The position numbers and the translations under genes were made by a program. A stretch of 36,936 nt of DNA from Marinosulfonomonas sp. Its GTDB lineage: Bacteria > Pseudomonadota > Alphaproteobacteria > Rhodobacterales > Rhodobacteraceae. Of this stretch, positions 33,318-36,936 are shown one piece after another. The stretch covers positions 1-36,936 of the forward strand of contig WFNH01000075.1 in assembly GCA_015488685.1 (NCBI GenBank), given 5' to 3'. Below the pieces are notes generated by a model. The model was not told the DNA's origin, ran no database searches, and was given only the letters and a program-made list of their open reading frames with translations. Every line of letters begins with the position of its first letter. Positions within the stretch are counted from its first letter, which is position 1.

Positions 33318-33925
33318 TTGATCTGAAAAAGGACGGGGGGCTGTGGACTGTTACCATCCGCCGCCCCGAAAAGGCCAATTCGCTGACCAAGGCGATGTTG
33401 GAGCAATTGGCCGACATTGCCGAAATGGCAGTGGATGCCAAGGTGCTGGTGATCACCGGCGAGGGCCGTGTGTTTAGCGCGGGTGCTGATCTGGACGAGG
33501 CGCGTGCGGGGCTGGCCACCGATCCGGTGTGGGAACGGCTGTCGGGTGCCGTTGCATCTGCCCCCTGTTTAACAATTGCCGCGCTGAATGGAACCCTTGC
33601 GGGCGGGGCATTTGGCATGGCGCTGGCCTGTGATCTGCGCATCGCGGTGCCGACTGCAAAATTCTTTTACCCCGTGATGAAGCTGGGCTTTCTGCCGCAA
33701 CCGTCTGATCCCGCGCGGATGCGGGCGCTGATCGGACCGGCCCGTAGCAAACTGATCCTGATGGGCGGGCAAAAAATCGCAGCGGATCAGGCGCTGGAAT
33801 TCGGGCTGGTGGATATGCTGGTTTCAGGCGATAAGATGACCGAAACCATTGGCGATCTTGCCGCAGATGTGCTGGATGCCAAACCGGAAATTCTAAGCGG
33901 CATCAAAGCGATGTGTAACGGGTAA
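33314..33925 (+). CDS. Enoyl-CoA hydratase/isomerase (crotonase) family protein, short
   Basis: A 203-residue crotonase-fold protein, shorter than the usual 255-265. The CoA-binding and oxyanion-hole regions are present: GEGRVFSAGADLDEA (50-63) and NGTLAGGAFGMALACDLRIA (92-111). The catalytic glutamates of true hydratases are not seen: where GGG-C-E-L is usual this reads GGAFGMAL, and where a Glu-bearing P-E loop and G-G-T are usual it reads YPVMKLGFLPQPSDPARM. So hydration as in FadB/EchA is doubtful, and isomerase, hydrolase or binding roles are open. It is translationally coupled to the SDR upstream and lies 10 bp before the MscS gene. A normal C-terminal helix domain seems truncated. Confidence 0.82.
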   Translation: MIDLKKDGGLWTVTIRRPEKANSLTKAMLEQLADIAEMAVDAKVLVITGEGRVFSAGADLDEARAGLATDPVWERLSGAVASAPCLTIAALNGTLAGGAFGMALACDLRIAVPTAKFFYPVMKLGFLPQPSDPARMRALIGPARSKLILMGGQKIAADQALEFGLVDMLVSGDKMTETIGDLAADVLDAKPEILSGIKAMCNG

Positions 33926-33935
33926 AGGTGCGGAC

Positions 33936-35252
33936 ATGGACGGGCAACCGGAGATCGTTCAACAGGTGTTGGGCTATGTGAACCAAGGTTGGGAACTGGC
34001 GCAAGGCTGGTTGCTTAGCCCCGCTGCGTGGTCGCAATTCGGTCTGTTGGTCGCGGCGTTTCTGGCCGCGCTGGTGGTCAGCCGCAAACTGTCGCCGATC
34101 CTGACCAAAGCCATCACTCCGCCCGATGGCCAGACCTCTTATCTGGCGCAGGCGCGGCGGTTTGTGCTGATGTTCCTGCCGCTGTTGTTACCGCTTCTGG
34201 CCTACGCATTCACCGGCATCGGCGAACAGATCACCCGCTCGTTATTCGGCTCGGGCGCGGTGATAGCATTCGGCAAACGGGTGTTCCTGTTCCTGGCGGC
34301 GCGGGCCTTGGTGCGCGACATTATTACGGATTCTTTCCTGAAAATGCTGGGCAAATACATCCTGATCCCGGCGATGGCGCTCTATGCGCTGGGCCTGCTG
34401 GATGATCTGACAGCGTATTTGTCGGCCACGGTGATCTCGCTTGGTAATATATCCTTTTCGATCATGGCGCTGGTGCGCGGGGTGATCGCGGGCAGCATCC
34501 TGTTCTGGCTGGGCCGTTGGTCGAACGACCAAAGCGCCGCCTTGATCAGCAAACAAGAAGAAATGCGCCCCACCACGCGGCAACTGGCGGTCAAGGCGAC
34601 GGAAATCACCATCTTCGGTGTGGCTTTCCTGTTGTTGATGAACATCATGGGCATCAGTCTGACATCGCTTGCGGTGCTGGGTGGTGCGATTGGTGTTGGC
34701 CTCGGGTTTGGCCTGCAAAAGATCGCCTCGAATTTCATATCCGGCGTGATCCTGCTGCTGGAAGGGCAAGCGACTGTTGGCGATTATGTCGAACTGGATG
34801 GTGGCGAAGCGGGCACGATCATCAAGATGATGGCGCGGGCGACCATTCTGGAAACCTATGACGGGCGCTGGATTGTGATCCCGAACGAGGATTTCATCAC
34901 AACCCGCGTGGTGAACTATTCCGATAGTGGTTCTGCCAACCGGTACGAGGCCCCTTTTTCCGTGTCCTATGACACTGACATTAACAAGGTTCCCGCAATT
35001 GTCGAAGCCGCCGTGGCCAAGCACAAGGATGTGCTGGACAAACCCTTTCCACCCGATTGCGAATTGCGCGGGTTTGGCGACAGCGGCGTGGATTTCGCGG
35101 TGGAATTCTGGGTCAACGGGATTGATGACGGGGAAAACAAGTTCACCTCGGATGTGCTGTTTCTGGTCTGGAATGCGCTGAAAGAAAACAACATCGAAAT
35201 CCCCTATCCGCAGCGTGTGGTCGAGATCAAGGGTGGTTTCCCAAGTGCCTGA
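33936..35252 (+). CDS. MscS-family mechanosensitive ion channel
   Basis: A 438-residue small-conductance mechanosensitive channel protein in the inner membrane, likely releasing solutes on osmotic downshock. About six hydrophobic helices span residues 28-48, 68-90, 106-126, 140-160, 170-192 and 220-245. The pore helix region is AVLGGAIGVGLGFGLQKIAS then NFISGVILLLEG, the most conserved stretch of the family. The cytoplasmic beta domain follows with VGDYVELDGGEAGTI, IPNEDFITTRVVNYS and a C-terminal alpha/beta domain ending EIPYPQRVVEIKG. The ATG at 33936 follows AAAGG. The gene lies 10 bp after the crotonase-fold gene, and its stop overlaps the next start. Confidence 0.95.
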   Translation: MDGQPEIVQQVLGYVNQGWELAQGWLLSPAAWSQFGLLVAAFLAALVVSRKLSPILTKAITPPDGQTSYLAQARRFVLMFLPLLLPLLAYAFTGIGEQITRSLFGSGAVIAFGKRVFLFLAARALVRDIITDSFLKMLGKYILIPAMALYALGLLDDLTAYLSATVISLGNISFSIMALVRGVIAGSILFWLGRWSNDQSAALISKQEEMRPTTRQLAVKATEITIFGVAFLLLMNIMGISLTSLAVLGGAIGVGLGFGLQKIASNFISGVILLLEGQATVGDYVELDGGEAGTIIKMMARATILETYDGRWIVIPNEDFITTRVVNYSDSGSANRYEAPFSVSYDTDINKVPAIVEAAVAKHKDVLDKPFPPDCELRGFGDSGVDFAVEFWVNGIDDGENKFTSDVLFLVWNALKENNIEIPYPQRVVEIKGGFPSA

Positions 35253-36402
35253 TGCGCTGGTCATTGGTGGCGGTCCGGCGGGGCTGATGGCAGCCGAGGA
35301 ACTGGCGCGGGCCGGCCCGCGCGTGGTGGTGGTTGATGCGAAGCCCACGGTCGGGCGCAAGTTTCTGATGGCCGGAAAGTCTGGGCTGAACCTGACTAAG
35401 GACGAGCCGTTTGAAACCTTCCTGACGCGTTATGGCGAGGCCGCGAAAAATCTGCGTGCCCCGTTGGAAAACTTCGGGCCGGACACTGTGCAGGACTGGG
35501 CGCGGGAGTTGGGGCAAGTGGTGTTTACAGGCTCCAGCGGACAGGTGTTTCCCAAAGCGATGAAAGCCTCGCCTTTGTTGCGGGCGTGGCTGGTGCGGCT
35601 GCGTGGGCAGGGGGTGGAGTTTCGCACCCGCTGGCGCTGGACCGGCTGGGGCGGCGGGTTTGAATTCGCCACGCCGGACGGTGTGCAGGTGTTGCGCCCC
35701 AAGACCTGCGTTCTGGCACTGGGCGGGGCCAGTTGGGCACGACTGGGGTCAGACGGAGCATGGGCGGACATGCTGGTGGCCAAAGGGGTGGAACTGGCAC
35801 CATTTCAGCCTGCGAATATGGGTTTTGTGGTGGATTGGTCGCCCTATATGGCGCGGCATTTCGGGCAGCCGGTAAAGGGTATTGCGCTGATAGTGAATGG
35901 AAAATCGCGGCGTGGGGAATTTGTGATCTCGAAATGCGGGGTCGAGGGAAGCGGGATTTACGCCATGTCCAAAGCCATGCGCGAGGGGGGGGAGTTAACG
36001 CTGGATCTGCTGCCGGACTGGCCGGTTGAGCGGATCGCGGAACGGCTGTCAAAACCACGCGGCAAGGCGACGGTCACGAACCATTTGCGCAAAGTGTTGA
36101 AGCTGGACGCAGTAAAGCTGGCGCTGTTGCAGGAATTCGCGCGGCCTTTGCCGGAGGGCGTAGAACTGGCGCGGGTGGTCAAATCCCTGCCGTTGAAACA
36201 CAGCGGTCCACGGCCGATGGATGAAGCGATTTCAACGGCTGGTGGGGTGCGGTTTTCGGCGCTGACTGACGGGCTGGAGTTGAAGGCTGCACCGGGGGTT
36301 TTCTGTGCGGGCGAAATGTTGGACTGGGAGGCCCCGACGGGCGGTTATCTGTTGACCGGCTGTCTGGCGACGGGGCGCTGGGCGGGGCGGGCTGCGGTCT
36401 GA
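35245..36402 (+). CDS. HI0933/PP_4765-type FAD-dependent flavoprotein
   Basis: A 385-residue NAD(P)/FAD-dependent oxidoreductase of the HI0933/YhiN-like family, whose reactions are mostly unknown. The FAD-binding motif VIGGGPAGLMAAEELARAGP is at the N-terminus. GRKFLMAGKSGLNLTKDEP follows at about residues 35-55, the place where this family has its conserved GRK.L-G-G motif. GGASWARLGSDGAWADM is the mid-motif, and the C-terminal GEMLDWEAPTGGYLLTGCLA closes the FAD pocket. The GTG at 35245 is taken as start, overlapping the MscS stop by 8 bp; other starts upstream are possible. It is the last gene of the SDR-crotonase-MscS operon and is followed by a palindromic terminator-like element. Confidence 0.88.
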   Translation: MPDALVIGGGPAGLMAAEELARAGPRVVVVDAKPTVGRKFLMAGKSGLNLTKDEPFETFLTRYGEAAKNLRAPLENFGPDTVQDWARELGQVVFTGSSGQVFPKAMKASPLLRAWLVRLRGQGVEFRTRWRWTGWGGGFEFATPDGVQVLRPKTCVLALGGASWARLGSDGAWADMLVAKGVELAPFQPANMGFVVDWSPYMARHFGQPVKGIALIVNGKSRRGEFVISKCGVEGSGIYAMSKAMREGGELTLDLLPDWPVERIAERLSKPRGKATVTNHLRKVLKLDAVKLALLQEFARPLPEGVELARVVKSLPLKHSGPRPMDEAISTAGGVRFSALTDGLELKAAPGVFCAGEMLDWEAPTGGYLLTGCLATGRWAGRAAV

Positions 36403-36408
36403 GTGGCG

Positions 36409-36455
36409 CAAGGATTTTTCAAAAATCCTTGTCCAAATTCTTTCAAAGAATTTGG
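36409..36455. terminator. Double-palindrome element at a convergent junction (copy 3)
   Basis: Two perfect 11-bp palindromes in tandem: CAAGGATTTTT (36409-36419) with AAAAATCCTTG (36421-36431), and CCAAATTCTTT (36433-36443) with AAAGAATTTGG (36445-36455), each with a one-base centre. It fills the gap between the flavoprotein stop (+) and the holA stop (-). It is the clearest of the three copies. Confidence 0.8.
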
Positions 36456-36457
36456 GT

Positions 36458-36936
36458 CTACCGCCCCGCCAGCATCGCCAGCCGGACCAGAGTGCGTTCC
36501 ATCAGCGCCATAGTCGGCGCGCGCGAGGTCGAGCGCAGTTGCAGGTCGGTGTCGGTCAGCATGGTCAGGGCGATTTCCAGTTTGCGCCCGCTCCAGCGTT
36601 GTAATTGCCGTTGCATCCGGTCACGCCGCGCACCGAATACGGGCGGGCGCAAACCGCCGATGCCCGACGGGTTGTTTGCGGCGGCGTAAAGCGTGCGGAA
36701 ATGGCGGGTCGCGCCGATGCACAGGCCCACGGGCTGCACGCCCTGACTTTCCAGTTTGCGCATGACGGGGCCGATTTCTCCACTGCGGGCCTCGGCGACG
36801 ATGTTCAGCACATCATCCAGCACGGCCTCGGTCGAGGTGGGGGCGTTGGCCAACACATCCTCGGGGGTCAAAGGTGTGGTGTCGTTCAGTTTATAAAGGC
36901 TGATTTTCTCAACCACCTGCCGAAAATCACCCGGAC
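36458..36936 (-). CDS. holA: DNA polymerase III delta subunit, 3' part
   Basis: This is the C-terminal part of HolA, the clamp-loader subunit that opens the beta sliding clamp. The frame runs off the window's right edge, reading PGDFRQVVEKISLYK at the margin, so the start is missing. Signatures are FRQVVEKISLYKLNDTTPLT, PEDVLANAPTSTEAVLDDVL and the C-terminal helical domain with GATRHFRTLYAAANNPSGI and PPVFGARRDRMQRQLQRW. About 159 residues are seen of the usual 340 or so. The stop at 36458 is followed by a palindromic terminator-like element shared with the convergent flavoprotein gene. A GTG at 36916 is internal, not a start. Confidence 0.93.
   Translation of the reverse strand, partial: PGDFRQVVEKISLYKLNDTTPLTPEDVLANAPTSTEAVLDDVLNIVAEARSGEIGPVMRKLESQGVQPVGLCIGATRHFRTLYAAANNPSGIGGLRPPVFGARRDRMQRQLQRWSGRKLEIALTMLTDTDLQLRSTSRAPTMALMERTLVRLAMLAGR

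Noticed and set aside
34242-35360. A 372-codon open frame antisense to the mscS gene
   Set aside because: It covers a clear MscS coding region on the other strand, has no recognisable domain and lacks a convincing start site.
1-36936. Mobile elements, tRNA/rRNA genes, CRISPR arrays, defence systems
   Set aside because: I looked for transposase, integrase and restriction-like motifs, cloverleaf and spaced-repeat patterns and saw none; YraN is the only nuclease-like protein and belongs to a core family.

Overview
This window looks like a stretch of ordinary chromosome from a marine-type alphaproteobacterium of the Rhodobacterales (Roseobacter/Rhodobacteraceae lineage). That placement is an inference. 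It rests on GC-rich codon use, gene orders that I associate with this group (rsmI-yraN-gshB; coaBC-dut-moeB; mutY-DUF721-dsbA; pmbA-inositol monophosphatase-DUF4170-waaA-lpxK), DUF2125 proteins, and short intergenic palindromes. I see no tRNA, rRNA, CRISPR array, insertion sequence, integrase or phage gene. Coding density is very high: no stretch over 300 bases lacks a gene, and the largest gap is 6734-7011.

Layout. 1-2723 (+): the 3' end of rsmI, then yraN, gshB and an HSL-type esterase. 2701-4980 (-): a ComM/YifB AAA+ ATPase and a GST. 5111-5563 (+): a small secreted phospholipase-A2-like protein. 5625-6733 (-): a histidine phosphatase and cobU/cobP (cobalamin nucleotide loop). 7012-12335 (+): a ChaN-like protein, coaBC, dut, a membrane-anchored MoeB-like protein, and a polar amino-acid ABC binding protein plus permease with no ATPase. 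12391-14403 (+): an M3 oligopeptidase. 14393-14908 (-): an SH3-domain exported protein. 15046-16032 (+): a D-2-hydroxyacid dehydrogenase. 16089-19048: an Lrp/AsnC regulator divergent from an AceE-like 2-oxoacid dehydrogenase E1, an arrangement like mdeR/mdeB. 19051-21288 (-): an AlkB-type alkane hydroxylase and MutY. 21380-22601 (+): a DciA-like protein and a DsbA-family thiol oxidoreductase. 22604-32430 (-): a long leftward block with lpxK, waaA, DUF4170, a CysQ-like phosphatase, pmbA and three tandem paralogous exported DUF2125 proteins. 32562-36402 (+): a tight operon of SDR, crotonase-fold protein, MscS channel and HI0933-type flavoprotein. 36458-36936 (-): the 3' end of holA.

How the parts work together. 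LpxK and WaaA build the Kdo-lipid A core. The DUF2125 triplet sits just upstream in the same orientation and is predicted periplasmic, so an envelope or lipid role is possible but unproven. CobU and the histidine phosphatase fit cobalamin assembly. CoaBC, Dut and MoeB are cofactor and nucleotide housekeeping.

The most interesting non-coding signals are three. (1) A double-palindrome element occurs at all three convergent gene junctions that have room for it (5571-5614, 16035-16077, 36409-36455). (2) A direct repeat of about 48 nt occurs at 9053-9101 and 25181-25227. (3) A pair of inverted REP-like hairpins lies between cobU and the chaN-like gene. The most interesting coding signal is the DUF2125 triplet. 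All coordinates and motifs were read by eye; no alignment or search was run.
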